Assembly (NCBI RefSeq): GCF_003952225.1
Contig: NZ_CP034437.1
Span: forward strand, 1,407,501-1,471,500
Reading direction: 5' to 3'
Source of the DNA: Paenibacillus albus
Lineage (GTDB): Bacteria > Bacillota > Bacilli > Paenibacillales > Paenibacillaceae
DNA: 64,000 bases
The position numbers and the translations under genes were made by a program. The notes below the pieces were generated by a model. It worked only from the letters and a program-made list of their open reading frames with translations, made no database searches and was not told the origin of the DNA. Each line of letters starts with the position of its first letter. Position 1 is the first letter of the stretch. Shown one piece after another: positions 8,639 through 17,036 of the stretch.

Positions 8639-10381
8639 TTGTCTTTCGTATCACGGCTTAAATGGTTTTTCAAAGAGAGATGGCTGTACTATGCGGTAGC
8701 GATAAGTCTAATGACAATCGTGAGCCTGCTGCAGACCGTCCCGCCAAAAATGATCGGGAATACCGTTGACCGCATCCGCAGCGGGAACCTTACAGCATCG
8801 CAATTAAGCAGCACAGTACTGCTGCTGCTAGGCTTATCTTTGTTATTATATGTGCTCGTCTTTATCTGGATAACTACGCTGTACGGCAATTCTGTACTGA
8901 TCGAGAAGCTGCTTCGCGGGCGGTTTCTGGCGCATCTCACACGGATGACGCCGTCGTTCTTCCAGCGCAACAATACCGGGCAGTTGATGGCGCTTGCGAC
9001 TAATGATATTCTCGCAATCGGTAACACGGCCGGCTATGGGGTTATGACACTCGTGAACACCGTAGTCGGTGCTTCCGTCGTTATTATCACGATGGTATCC
9101 TTGATCGATTATAAGCTGATGATCGCTGCACTCCTTCCGCTGCCGCTTCTCGCCGTCGTGATCAGCAAGCTCGGCAAGCGTGTTCGGACTCGATTCCTTG
9201 CGGCGCAGGATGCGTTCGGTACGATGAACAACCACGCGCTGGAATCCATCTCCGGTATTCGCGTCATCCGTTCTTATGTGCAGGAGCATCATGACTTAAC
9301 TGCATTCGATAGCGTGACGACCGATGTGCTGGAGCGGAACCGGGAAGTATCGAGTCTGAATGCGCTGTTCCAGCCGCTTATCTCGATTATTGTCGGCATC
9401 AGCTATACGATCGGTATCGGCTACGGCTCCTACCTGGTGTTTCACAAAGAGATTACGCTCGGACAGTTAATCTCGTTTAATATTTATTTAGGGATGTTAA
9501 TCTGGCCGATGATTTCCTTCGGTGAGTTCATTAACGTGCTTCAACGTGGCAGCGCTTCCGCGGACCGGCTGCAGACTGCGTTCGATGAGCAGCCGGATCT
9601 TGCGGATCCAGCGAGGCCTGCTTCAGTGGCTCGCCCTGAACGGATTGAGATGAAAGGACTGACGTTCACCTATCCGGCGGCTAACCAGCCAAGTCTTAGG
9701 GATGTTAAATTCCAGCTGGAGCGCGGGCAGACGCTTGGCATTGTCGGTCGTACAGGAAGTGGGAAGAGTACGCTTCTGAAGCAGCTCCTCAGGCAGTATC
9801 CGTTAGAAGCGAATCGGCTGTTTATTTCGGGTGTGCCGATTGAACAGATCGCGATTGATCGCGTGAAAAGCTGGATTGGCTACGTGCCGCAGGAGCATCT
9901 TCTGTTATCCAAGTCGATCAGCGACAACATCGCGCTCGGCAAGCCGGATGCCTCCGAAGAAGAAATCCGGAGGGCGGTCGAAATGGCCTCGTTCACCTCG
10001 GACATCGCGGGCATGCCGGAAGGGCTCGGCACGATCGTCGGCGAGAATGGCGTCATGCTCTCCGGCGGTCAGAAGCAGCGGCTTGCGATTGCGCGAGCAC
10101 TGTTAATCGACTCGGAGATATTGATGCTCGATGATTCGTTGTCAGCGGTAGATGCGCGGACGGAGAGTGAGATCCTGCACAACATTAGGCAGAATCGTGC
10201 GGGTAAGACGACATTGATCTCGACGCACCGGCTGTCTGCGGTCAGCCATGCGGATTGGATTCTCGTGCTCGATGAAGGTCGTGTCATTGAAGAGGGTACG
10301 CACGAGGAGCTCATGTTCTTCGGCGGATGGTATAAGCAGCAATGGGATCGGCAGCAGATGGAAGCGAGCTTGGAAGAGTAA
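8639..10381 (+). CDS. ABC exporter half-transporter, degenerate-site subunit (YheI/BmrC-like)
   Basis: A fused six-helix membrane domain (about residues 10-300) and ATPase (about 330-570). Walker A is GRTGSGKST and the signature LSGGQKQR. The residue after the Walker B Asp is Asp (LMLDDSLSAVD) instead of the catalytic Glu. This is the hallmark of the subunit that forms the degenerate site in heterodimeric exporters such as BmrCD, LmrCD and TM287/288. The frame is open from 8603, but GAGGAGG at 8626-8632 points to TTG 8639 (or GTG 8636) as the start. It pairs with the next gene, 56 bp downstream. Likely a multidrug or lipid exporter. Confidence 0.9.
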   Translation: MSFVSRLKWFFKERWLYYAVAISLMTIVSLLQTVPPKMIGNTVDRIRSGNLTASQLSSTVLLLLGLSLLLYVLVFIWITTLYGNSVLIEKLLRGRFLAHLTRMTPSFFQRNNTGQLMALATNDILAIGNTAGYGVMTLVNTVVGASVVIITMVSLIDYKLMIAALLPLPLLAVVISKLGKRVRTRFLAAQDAFGTMNNHALESISGIRVIRSYVQEHHDLTAFDSVTTDVLERNREVSSLNALFQPLISIIVGISYTIGIGYGSYLVFHKEITLGQLISFNIYLGMLIWPMISFGEFINVLQRGSASADRLQTAFDEQPDLADPARPASVARPERIEMKGLTFTYPAANQPSLRDVKFQLERGQTLGIVGRTGSGKSTLLKQLLRQYPLEANRLFISGVPIEQIAIDRVKSWIGYVPQEHLLLSKSISDNIALGKPDASEEEIRRAVEMASFTSDIAGMPEGLGTIVGENGVMLSGGQKQRLAIARALLIDSEILMLDDSLSAVDARTESEILHNIRQNRAGKTTLISTHRLSAVSHADWILVLDEGRVIEEGTHEELMFFGGWYKQQWDRQQMEASLEE

Positions 10382-10437
10382 TGCAGCAATGCGCAAAATG
10401 CAGTAGTGCAGGATATTAGAACATCCAGGAGGTAGCT

Positions 10438-12231
10438 ATGAACCAATCGACGACGAGACGGCTGCTTGGCTACGCGCTCGTCTACAAGTACCGGATTATT
10501 GCGGCGCTGCTCATCCTATGCTGTGCGGTTGGCGCGGAGCTTGCGGGACCTTTTATTACAAAGACGATCATCGATAAGCATCTTTCCATTAAAGAGAATG
10601 ATCTGCCGGCTGTGCTGCGGCTGCTCGGACTTTATCTGGGGCTGCTGGTTACAGCGGGCGTCTGCAACTTTACACAATCCTATCTGCTGCAAATAACTGC
10701 GCTGCGGATTATTAAGAACATGCGGATGGACTTGATGCGCCATATTGGCCGGATACCTTTGCGTTATTTTGACAATACGCCGATTGGACAGGTTGTATCG
10801 CGGATTGCGAACGATACAGAAGCAGTGCGCGATCTGTTCATGAGCTTCATGGCGACATTCGTGGTGAGCGCGGTGCAGCTGACGGGGATATTCACAGCCT
10901 TGTTCATTCTTGACGCGCGGCTCGCGCTGTTCGCGCTCTTGCTGCCGCCGTTGTTCGCGGTCATCATGTACATTCACTTGAAGTATTCGAAAATCTTCAT
11001 CACCATCATGCGAGCGCGCTTGAGTGACATGAATGCGATGATTAATGAGTCCATCGTCGTCATGCCGATTATCCAAGCATTCCGTCGCGAAAAGATAACG
11101 CTGGATGAGTTCGAGGTGCTGAACGAGGATCGCTACGTGAATCAAGTGAAGCAGTTCCGCGTGTTCTCGTTATCTTCGCGGAATATCGTCGGCACGATCG
11201 GCAGCTTGGTGACGGCTGGCGTTGTGTGGTATTTTGGCGGTCGCTCGCTGGAGACAGGCATTGAGTTCGGCGTGTTCTATGCGTTTATTGATTATTTGGG
11301 ACGGGTTTTCCTGCCGATTATCGGGATCTTCGACCAGCTGACAAATGCTCAGCGGGCTTTCGTCTCCGCGGAGAAGGTGTTCGCGATTATGGATCTGGAA
11401 GGCTCAGAAGTGGACGATGCTTCGGGCGAAGGGCGTCCGGAAGGCGTCGTGAAGTTTGACGGTGTTACGTTCGCGTACAAGGAAGGCGAGAACGTGCTGA
11501 AGAACATCTCGTTTGAAGCACGCAAAGGGGAAACGGTAGCGTTGGTCGGTCACACCGGCTCGGGCAAAAGCTCCATCATGAACCTGCTGCTCGGCTTCTA
11601 TGAGCCGCAGCATGGCGCGATTACGATCGACGGCCGCGATATTCGCGGCTTGTCGAAGCAGGCGCTGCGCAAGCACATGGGCATCGTGCTGCAGGATCCG
11701 TTCTTGTTCGCAGGCGACATTAAGTTTAATGTCAGCCTGTACAACAAGGACATTACGCTTGAGCGCGTGAAGAGCGCACTGCGTGATGTCGGCGCAGCTT
11801 CTTTCGTCGAGCAGCTGCCTGGCGGCTATGACGAGCCGGTTGTAGAGCGCGGCAATACGCTGTCGAGCGGACAGCGGCAGCTGATTTCTTTTGCGAGGGC
11901 GCTGGCGTTCGACCCGAGCATTCTCATTCTCGATGAGGCAACGGCGAGCATCGACAGCGAGACGGAGGGCCTCATCCAGCAGGCGCTGAAAGTCGTCAGC
12001 GAAGGCCGGACGACGCTTGTCATCGCGCATCGGCTCTCGACAATTCGCGAGGCCGATCAAATTCTCGTCCTGCACCGCGGCGAGATTGTCGAGCGCGGAA
12101 ACCACCGCGAACTGATGACGCTGCAAGGCCGGTACTTTAAGATGTACCAGCTGCAGACCGGCGAAGGCCATGCAGCTGCCGCGCCGGGCAGCGGCGGCGC
12201 AGTCACAGCGTCGGCGGGGCCGATGGTGTAG
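10438..12231 (+). CDS. ABC exporter half-transporter, catalytic subunit (YheH/BmrD-like)
   Basis: A 597-residue half-transporter: six-helix membrane domain (about 15-320), then an ATPase with Walker A GHTGSGKSS and Walker B ILILDEATASID, which has the catalytic Glu. The signature is LSSGQRQ, not LSGGQ. A catalytic Glu in this subunit and a deviant signature here complement the deviant Walker B of the upstream subunit, so the pair should have one consensus and one degenerate ATP site. The start is ATG 10438 with AGGAGGT at about 10426. The C-terminal 25 residues are Ala/Gly-rich. The gene ends in a strong terminator before the repeat tract. Confidence 0.92.
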   Translation: MNQSTTRRLLGYALVYKYRIIAALLILCCAVGAELAGPFITKTIIDKHLSIKENDLPAVLRLLGLYLGLLVTAGVCNFTQSYLLQITALRIIKNMRMDLMRHIGRIPLRYFDNTPIGQVVSRIANDTEAVRDLFMSFMATFVVSAVQLTGIFTALFILDARLALFALLLPPLFAVIMYIHLKYSKIFITIMRARLSDMNAMINESIVVMPIIQAFRREKITLDEFEVLNEDRYVNQVKQFRVFSLSSRNIVGTIGSLVTAGVVWYFGGRSLETGIEFGVFYAFIDYLGRVFLPIIGIFDQLTNAQRAFVSAEKVFAIMDLEGSEVDDASGEGRPEGVVKFDGVTFAYKEGENVLKNISFEARKGETVALVGHTGSGKSSIMNLLLGFYEPQHGAITIDGRDIRGLSKQALRKHMGIVLQDPFLFAGDIKFNVSLYNKDITLERVKSALRDVGAASFVEQLPGGYDEPVVERGNTLSSGQRQLISFARALAFDPSILILDEATASIDSETEGLIQQALKVVSEGRTTLVIAHRLSTIREADQILVLHRGEIVERGNHRELMTLQGRYFKMYQLQTGEGHAAAAPGSGGAVTASAGPMV

Positions 12232-12244
12232 CGTTTTGCGGGAG

Positions 12245-12277
12245 AGAGCAACGGAGGGAATCCGTTGCTCTTTTTTT
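12245..12277 (+). terminator. Rho-independent terminator after ABC exporter genes
   Basis: An 11-bp stem AGAGCAACGGA / TCCGTTGCTCT with a five-base loop, followed by a run of about seven T. Confidence 0.92.
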
Positions 12278-12329
12278 GTTCGCCGCCGGGGTGGGGCGGC
12301 GGAGTGTTGCTAGCGTGGTGAGGAAGCAG

Positions 12330-12782
12330 GAACCCCACATAAGTGGGAGTAGCGCCGAAAGTGGAGCAGGAGAGGTAGTGGGAAAGCGCCAAAAGTGGAG
12401 CAAGAGAGGTAGTGGGAACACCACATTAGTGGAAAAGAGCCAAAAGTGGAGCAAGAGAGGTGGTGGGAACCTCACATCTGCGAGAAAGCAGCAAAAGTAG
12501 CTAAAGAGAGGTAGCAGGAACCTCACATTAGTGGAAAAGCGCCGAAAGTGGAGCAAGAGAGGTAATAGGAACCCCGCATCTGCGAGAAAGCAGCAAAAGT
12601 AACCAAAGAGAGGTAGCAGGAACCTCACATTAGTGGAATAACGCCGAAAGTGGAGCAAGAGAGGTAGTGTGTACCCCACATCTGCGAGAAAGCAGCAAAA
12701 GTAGCCAAAGAGAGGTAGCAGGAACCCCACATTAGTGAAAAATCGCCGAAAGTGGAGCAAGAGAGGTAGTAGAAACCCCACA
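12330..12782. repeat. 51-bp tandem repeat array, alternating A and B unit types
   Basis: The anchor AGAGGT recurs at 12371, 12405, 12456, 12507, 12558, 12609, 12660, 12711 and 12762. That is one interval of 34 (a 17-bp deletion) and then seven intervals of exactly 51. Units carrying AAAGTGGAGCAAGAGAGGT (A) alternate with units carrying GTAGCNAAAGAGAGGTAGCA (B) in the order AAABABABA. Because 51 is 17 codons, minus-strand frames stay open by chance, giving a Leu/Phe-rich 17-residue periodic peptide without a ribosome site. I do not treat that as a gene. Confidence 0.9.
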
Positions 12783-12799
12783 TTGATGGGAATGCAGGG

Positions 12800-13050
12800 G
12801 TATTCGGTTAATGTAGCTGGTTTAGTGGACTACATTGATGGAAATGTGGGGAGAAAAGGCAAAAGTAGCTGGTTTAGTGAACTACATTGATGGAAATGTG
12901 GGGAGAAAAGGTGAAAGAAGCTGGTTTAGTGGACTACATTGATGGAAATGTGGGTGAAAAGGTGAAAGAAGCTGGTTTGCTGGACTACATTGATGGAAAA
13001 GTGGGGAAAAAGGCGAAAGAAGCGAAAGAAGCTGGTTTGGTGGACTACAT
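12800..13050. repeat. Second block of 51-52 bp repeats
   Basis: AGCTGGTTT recurs at 12815, 12867, 12919, 12970 and 13030 (intervals 52, 52, 51, 60). The 60 arises from a 9-bp duplication of GCGAAAGAA. Each unit also holds ACTACATTGATGGAAA. The spacing, and a shared ACATT-RTGGAAA core, suggest common ancestry with the block just upstream. Between this block and 13283 I see nothing recognisable. Confidence 0.85.
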
Positions 13051-13282
13051 GAAATTGACGAGAGTGGAAGGAAAGGAACAGAGTACCCACACGAGAGATG
13101 AAGCTGACAAAGTAACCAAAGAGAAGTAGCAGGTACTCCGAATTAGCAGAAAAGCTGCGATGTCGAAACAAGAGCATCCCCCAGGGATCTACATTGGCGG
13201 AGGCGAGCGGTGGGAGGTAGTTGAATTTCTTGCGATACGGGCTAAATATTACTGCCCAAGGTCGTTTAGATCCACACTCTCC

Positions 13283-13452
13283 AGCTGCCAGGTACTCGGC
13301 AGCTGATCTCTGCCAGCGGAGGTTTTGCCGATCGCTGGGGAAAAGGGATGCGTAAGCGAAGCGCCGATCGTTTCGAATGAGAGTGACTTTGGTACGAAGT
13401 ACCACGGGAACGATCATCGAAATGGACGGAACGAAGCGGAGTCATCCCTTTT
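13283..13452. other. Hairpin-rich intergenic element, possible structured RNA or mobile element remnant
   Basis: A chain of perfect inverted repeats in 170 bp. AGCTGCC/GGCAGCT (13283-13304, 8-nt loop) is followed by CCAGCG/CGCTGG (13313-13338). A 10-bp outer stem AAAAGGGATG/CATCCCTTTT joins 13341-13350 to 13443-13452. It encloses GATCGTT/AACGATC (13366-13372 with 13409-13415) and TGGTAC-GAA-GTACCA (13390-13404). No T run marks a plain terminator. It ends 86 bp before the kinase-like gene. It matches no riboswitch that I can recall. Confidence 0.55.
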
Positions 13453-13537
13453 AGTATATCGATGTGGCACCATAAACCGGAGTTTTCATGTAGAATAGAA
13501 GCATTGGATGAACTTTCCTCATGGGGAGGGGATTGGA

Positions 13538-14530
13538 ATGAAGGAGCTTATTTTGCCGGACGGCACGCTGGATGCGAGCCGCATATGGCGCAGAGAAACA
13601 TTATACACAGGGATGAACGGCAAAAGCGTAGAGAGAGTCTACCTTTCGCCGGAGTACACCGTGATCTATAAACCGCTCACGAACGAGAGTCAGCTGGGAC
13701 AAGAGGGCTGGGTGTATGAGCATATTTTGCAGGGAATGGCCTTTCCTCCGATCTACCCGCAGCTGCTTGCGGCTTCAGGGGTAGCCGCTGGCGAGCAAAG
13801 CTGGCAGCTGTTCGAAGACTTGGGCGCGCTTACACACAGCTTCGAGGAGGAAGCGGCGCTTGAACTGATTGACCACATCGCTTGGTGGCACTCGCTGCCC
13901 GTGCAACACCTCATTGAACAGCCACTGCTTGGCCCAAAGCCGCATATCGAGGACATCGCCAAACAGGTGCTGAACAGGCGCGACGAGCTAACGGAAACAT
14001 TAGCGGAGCAAATGTCCAATCCGCAAGCCTTGATTAAACAGCTTGAAGCACTGACACACAATAGCTCGCTGACAACCTACTGGACTCGAGACGTACTCTC
14101 TCACGGCGATTTGCACCTTGGCAACTATGTGCGAGTACAAGGCGTCGTCCGCGTGCTCGATTGGGAGCATGCTCATCTGAACAGTCGTTACTGGGATGTA
14201 TACCACGCGATTGACTTGTCACATCCGGATTTCCCGAAAACAATGAGCACCCCGGTTCGCGAACGATTACTGGATCGCTACCTGGAGCAGGCGGCTGAAC
14301 ATGGAACGCAGCTGAACGCACGACATTTTAAACAAGGCTATTACCTATTCGCCTCACTTTTCTCGCTATGGATGCTGCTATTGATCGCTGGCGACCTGAA
14401 GCGGCTGGCAGGTGTTGATGGCAAATGGACGATCCGGCAGCTCACGTCGCAGCTGGAGGAAACGCTGGACAGCTTATGGCAATGCGCTCAAACATTGGGT
14501 GAAGGGGAGTTGCTGAAAAATGACGAGTAA
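13538..14530 (+). CDS. Aminoglycoside phosphotransferase/choline kinase-like protein
   Basis: About 330 residues with the APH-family kinase fold. The catalytic loop is LSHGDLHLGN (catalytic Asp and metal-binding Asn) and the metal-binding motif is VLDWEHA, both in the expected order. The N-lobe is short, with a candidate lysine in TVIYKPL. GGGGAGGGG at about 13523-13530 favours ATG 13538 over ATG 13508. The substrate may be a small alcohol, an amino sugar or an antibiotic; the family does not settle this. The stop overlaps the next gene's start by 11 bp, so the two are probably coupled. Confidence 0.85.
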   Translation: MKELILPDGTLDASRIWRRETLYTGMNGKSVERVYLSPEYTVIYKPLTNESQLGQEGWVYEHILQGMAFPPIYPQLLAASGVAAGEQSWQLFEDLGALTHSFEEEAALELIDHIAWWHSLPVQHLIEQPLLGPKPHIEDIAKQVLNRRDELTETLAEQMSNPQALIKQLEALTHNSSLTTYWTRDVLSHGDLHLGNYVRVQGVVRVLDWEHAHLNSRYWDVYHAIDLSHPDFPKTMSTPVRERLLDRYLEQAAEHGTQLNARHFKQGYYLFASLFSLWMLLLIAGDLKRLAGVDGKWTIRQLTSQLEETLDSLWQCAQTLGEGELLKNDE

Positions 14531-15395
14531 CGGCCGCACGAGCACGCAGCGAATCGCACTAGTAACAGGAGCAAGCGGAGGGATGGGCCGCGCGACCGCC
14601 GCGCTGCTCGCCGCCGAGCATGGCATGAAGGTCTACCTGCTGGTTCGAAACAAGGAGAAAGGGCAGGCCGCTGTTGATGAAGTGAATCGCAAGTCCGGGC
14701 GGCACGATGCCGAGCTGCTCCTATGCGACCTTGCTTCTCTGGCAAGCATCCGTGCTGCGGCTGCTGAGCTTACTGGCCGGACAAGCCGGCTCGACGTGCT
14801 CGTTAACAATGCAGGCGTCATTACGCTGCGAAGGGAAGAGACGAAAGATGGCTTCGAGCGGCAGCTTGGCGTGAACCATCTGGGTCATTTTTTGCTGACA
14901 GGGCTGCTGCTGCCACTGCTGCGGCAAAGTGATGCGGCGCGAATTGTTAATGTATCTTCCGGTGCGCATAAGATTGGGAAGATGAATTATGAGGACCCTG
15001 GCATGAAGCGGGATTTTGCAGTGTGGCGAGCGTACAGCAGGTCGAAGCTGGCGAATATTTGGTTCACCAAGGAGCTGGCAAGACTTCTTGAAGGAACAGG
15101 GATTCCGGTCTATGCGCTTCATCCCGGCGTCGTCTCCACCGATATTGGCGTGAATCGCGAAACCGGCTTTGGCAAGCTTGTCCATCAGCTCATGCGTCCA
15201 TTCTTCCAGACGGCAGAAGAAGGTTCCGGGACGGCGGTGTACTTAGCCAGTTCAGAGCAAGTCAGCGGCAAATCCGGTGATTATTTCTACAAGAAGAAGC
15301 CGATTGCAGTGACGGAGCTGGCCGATTCCGTTGAGGCGGCGGGCCGTTTCTGGAGCTGGAGCGAGGGAGTCGTAGGTTTTCGGTACGATATTTAA
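14520..15395 (+). CDS. Short-chain dehydrogenase/reductase, retinol dehydrogenase-like
   Basis: A 291-residue SDR. It has the cofactor motif TGASGGMG (about residues 16-23), LVNNAG, the catalytic Ser in VNVSSGAHK, the YSRSK Tyr/Lys pair and LHPGVVSTDIG. An Arg after the second strand (LLVRNKEKG) suggests NADP(H). It is most like the retinol dehydrogenase/WW-domain oxidoreductase branch, which in bacteria often acts on unknown carbonyl compounds. It overlaps the upstream kinase-like gene by 11 bp and is followed 20 bp later by a peptidase gene. Confidence 0.88.
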   Translation: MTSNGRTSTQRIALVTGASGGMGRATAALLAAEHGMKVYLLVRNKEKGQAAVDEVNRKSGRHDAELLLCDLASLASIRAAAAELTGRTSRLDVLVNNAGVITLRREETKDGFERQLGVNHLGHFLLTGLLLPLLRQSDAARIVNVSSGAHKIGKMNYEDPGMKRDFAVWRAYSRSKLANIWFTKELARLLEGTGIPVYALHPGVVSTDIGVNRETGFGKLVHQLMRPFFQTAEEGSGTAVYLASSEQVSGKSGDYFYKKKPIAVTELADSVEAAGRFWSWSEGVVGFRYDI

Positions 15396-15415
15396 CGATA
15401 GGAGAGTGACATGCG

Positions 15416-16456
15416 ATGAGCAAAATCCAATATCCACAGCTGCAAAGCCATTCGACAATCGGTGTAACCGCACCATCCTCCGGGGTAGATCCGAGCCGTT
15501 ATCAATGGTTGGAGCAGACTCGTGAGCGACTAGGCGCCACCGGGTTGCAGGTTCAATTCGGAGACACGGTATGGACGCAAAATAAAGCGAAATCCGCGCC
15601 AGCAGCCAAGCGAGCAGAAGAGTTTAATGCGATGATACAAGCGGCTGATGTGGATTTGATCATACCGCCGTGGGGCGGCGAGCTGCTCATTGAACTCATA
15701 GACCAAGTGGAATATGACAAGCTGCCATGCAAATGGGTGATGGGTTACTCGGACCTCAGCGTGCTGCTGCTTGCCATTACGCTGAAGACGGGCATTGCGA
15801 CAGCGCATGGAACGAATATCGTTGATCTTCGCGGCGAGGAGACCGATGAGCTGACTGCGATGTGGCGGCCCGTTCTGTCAACGAAGGCAGGCGGGTCCGT
15901 TATCCAGCGATCTTCCAGCTGCTATCAGAAAGAGTGGCCGATGGATAGTGGCCCGAGTGTGTTCAAGTTGACGGAGCCGACGACGTGGCGCACGCTATTG
16001 ACAGGCGGACAACAGGCCGAGGGCAAGCTGCGGCTGGAAGGCAGACTCCTTGGCGGCTGCATCGATGTCATTCGGCACTTAATCGGTACACCTTATGGCG
16101 ATGTAGCTGCCTTTAGAGAAGCATACATTCCGGGGGAGAAGCTGCTGTGGTACCTCGAGAACTGCGAGCTGAACACTGCGGATGTGCGCAGGTCGCTCGT
16201 TCAGATGAAGCTGGCAGGCTGGTTCGAGCATTGCTCCGGCATTATGTTCGGACGCAGCCCGGCGAATCGTCCGGTTGAGAATTATACGATTGAGGATGTC
16301 TATACTGATCTGGCAGACGAGCTCGGATTGCCGATCGTCTACGATATCGACTGCGGGCATGTGCCGCCGCAGCTGACGCTAATCAATGGTGCGTTTGCTG
16401 AAGTGGAAGTAGACGTTGATGCGGGCAGCGGAACGGTTAAGCAGTATTTTAGATAG
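15416..16456 (+). CDS. S66 family peptidase (LD-carboxypeptidase/MccF-like)
   Basis: A 346-residue serine peptidase of family S66. The nucleophile Ser lies in VMGYSDLS, the Glu in WYLENCE and the His in DIDCGHVPP; together they form the S66 Ser-Glu-His triad. LLGGCIDVIRHLIGTPYG is typical of the MccF branch. Such enzymes cleave D,L bonds in cell-wall tetrapeptides or inactivate microcin C-type peptides, and sequence does not choose between them. The start ATG 15416 follows GGAGAG. Third in a chain of close plus-strand genes (kinase-like, SDR, S66, Nudix). Confidence 0.88.
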   Translation: MSKIQYPQLQSHSTIGVTAPSSGVDPSRYQWLEQTRERLGATGLQVQFGDTVWTQNKAKSAPAAKRAEEFNAMIQAADVDLIIPPWGGELLIELIDQVEYDKLPCKWVMGYSDLSVLLLAITLKTGIATAHGTNIVDLRGEETDELTAMWRPVLSTKAGGSVIQRSSSCYQKEWPMDSGPSVFKLTEPTTWRTLLTGGQQAEGKLRLEGRLLGGCIDVIRHLIGTPYGDVAAFREAYIPGEKLLWYLENCELNTADVRRSLVQMKLAGWFEHCSGIMFGRSPANRPVENYTIEDVYTDLADELGLPIVYDIDCGHVPPQLTLINGAFAEVEVDVDAGSGTVKQYFR

Positions 16457-16479
16457 GGCAGGTTCGAGGAGGAAAGCTG

Positions 16480-16923
16480 GTGCAAGGCTATAACTGTTTG
16501 ATGGTATACAATCCGGAGATGGATCGGCTGCTCATGTGCAGGAGGCTGAAGGATCCGTACAAAGGGCTGAGCAACCTCGTCGGCGGCAAAATCGAACCAG
16601 GGGAAGCAGGCATGGACGGAGCCTACCGAGAGCTCGAAGAAGAGACGGGCATTCGCGCGGAAGATATCGTGCTGCATCATATCATGGATTTCAAGTATTA
16701 CTTGCAGGATTGCTACGTGGAGGTTTACGCTGGCCGATTGAAGCGTCCCGTCACCGTAGAGGGCGACGAGAATGAGCTGTATTGGTCCGATCTGGACCAT
16801 GATTTCTTCGACATGTCTCTCTATGCCGGGGAAGGAAATATTGGGCATATGATCGAGCAGGTGAACATGAGTAGGGCGCTGCTTGTGGATGGGAGCAACC
16901 ATAGTACGGTGAGCCAGGACTGA
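16480..16923 (+). CDS. Nudix hydrolase (MutT family)
   Basis: A 147-residue Nudix protein with the full signature: GGKIEPGEAGMDGAYRELEE and continuing ETGI, fitting G-x5-E-x7-RE-x-x-EE-x-G. It hydrolyses nucleoside diphosphates linked to another group, possibly 8-oxo-dGTP; substrate unknown. The start is GTG 16480 because GAGGAGGAAAG is about 8 nt upstream and no ATG is near. Last of the four-gene plus-strand chain. Confidence 0.9.
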   Translation: MQGYNCLMVYNPEMDRLLMCRRLKDPYKGLSNLVGGKIEPGEAGMDGAYRELEEETGIRAEDIVLHHIMDFKYYLQDCYVEVYAGRLKRPVTVEGDENELYWSDLDHDFFDMSLYAGEGNIGHMIEQVNMSRALLVDGSNHSTVSQD

Positions 16924-16946
16924 ACAGGGGCGCTGAAATTGGCGGG

Positions 16947-16969
16947 TAACGAACTCAGGGAACGCTATC
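16947..16969 (+). repeat. Single copy of dispersed TAACGA-N12-TTATT repeat
   Basis: TAACGA (16947-16952), 12 nt, CTATC (16965-16969). Same layout as the copies near 32.5 and 51.4 kb. It lies in the short gap between a Nudix gene and a bidirectional terminator. Confidence 0.6.
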
Positions 16970-16983
16970 TATTGGAGCAAAAG

Positions 16984-17034
16984 AAAGAGGTACACTGCCT
17001 TGCTGCATGCCAGCATGGCGATGTACCTCTTTTT
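16984..17034. terminator. Bidirectional terminator
   Basis: AAAGAGGTACA (16984-16994) pairs with TGTACCTCTTT (17022-17032), with an inner GCATGCCAGCATGGC region. It separates the convergent Nudix and monooxygenase genes. Confidence 0.85.
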
Positions 17035-17036
17035 AA

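Noticed and set aside
12330-13050. CRISPR array
   Set aside because: Units are contiguous and related along their full length, with no unique spacers and no cas genes.
12887-13129. 80-residue plus-strand frame with repeated EKVKEAGL-type units
   Set aside because: It arises from the 51-bp repeats, has no ribosome site and mixes frames where intervals are 52.
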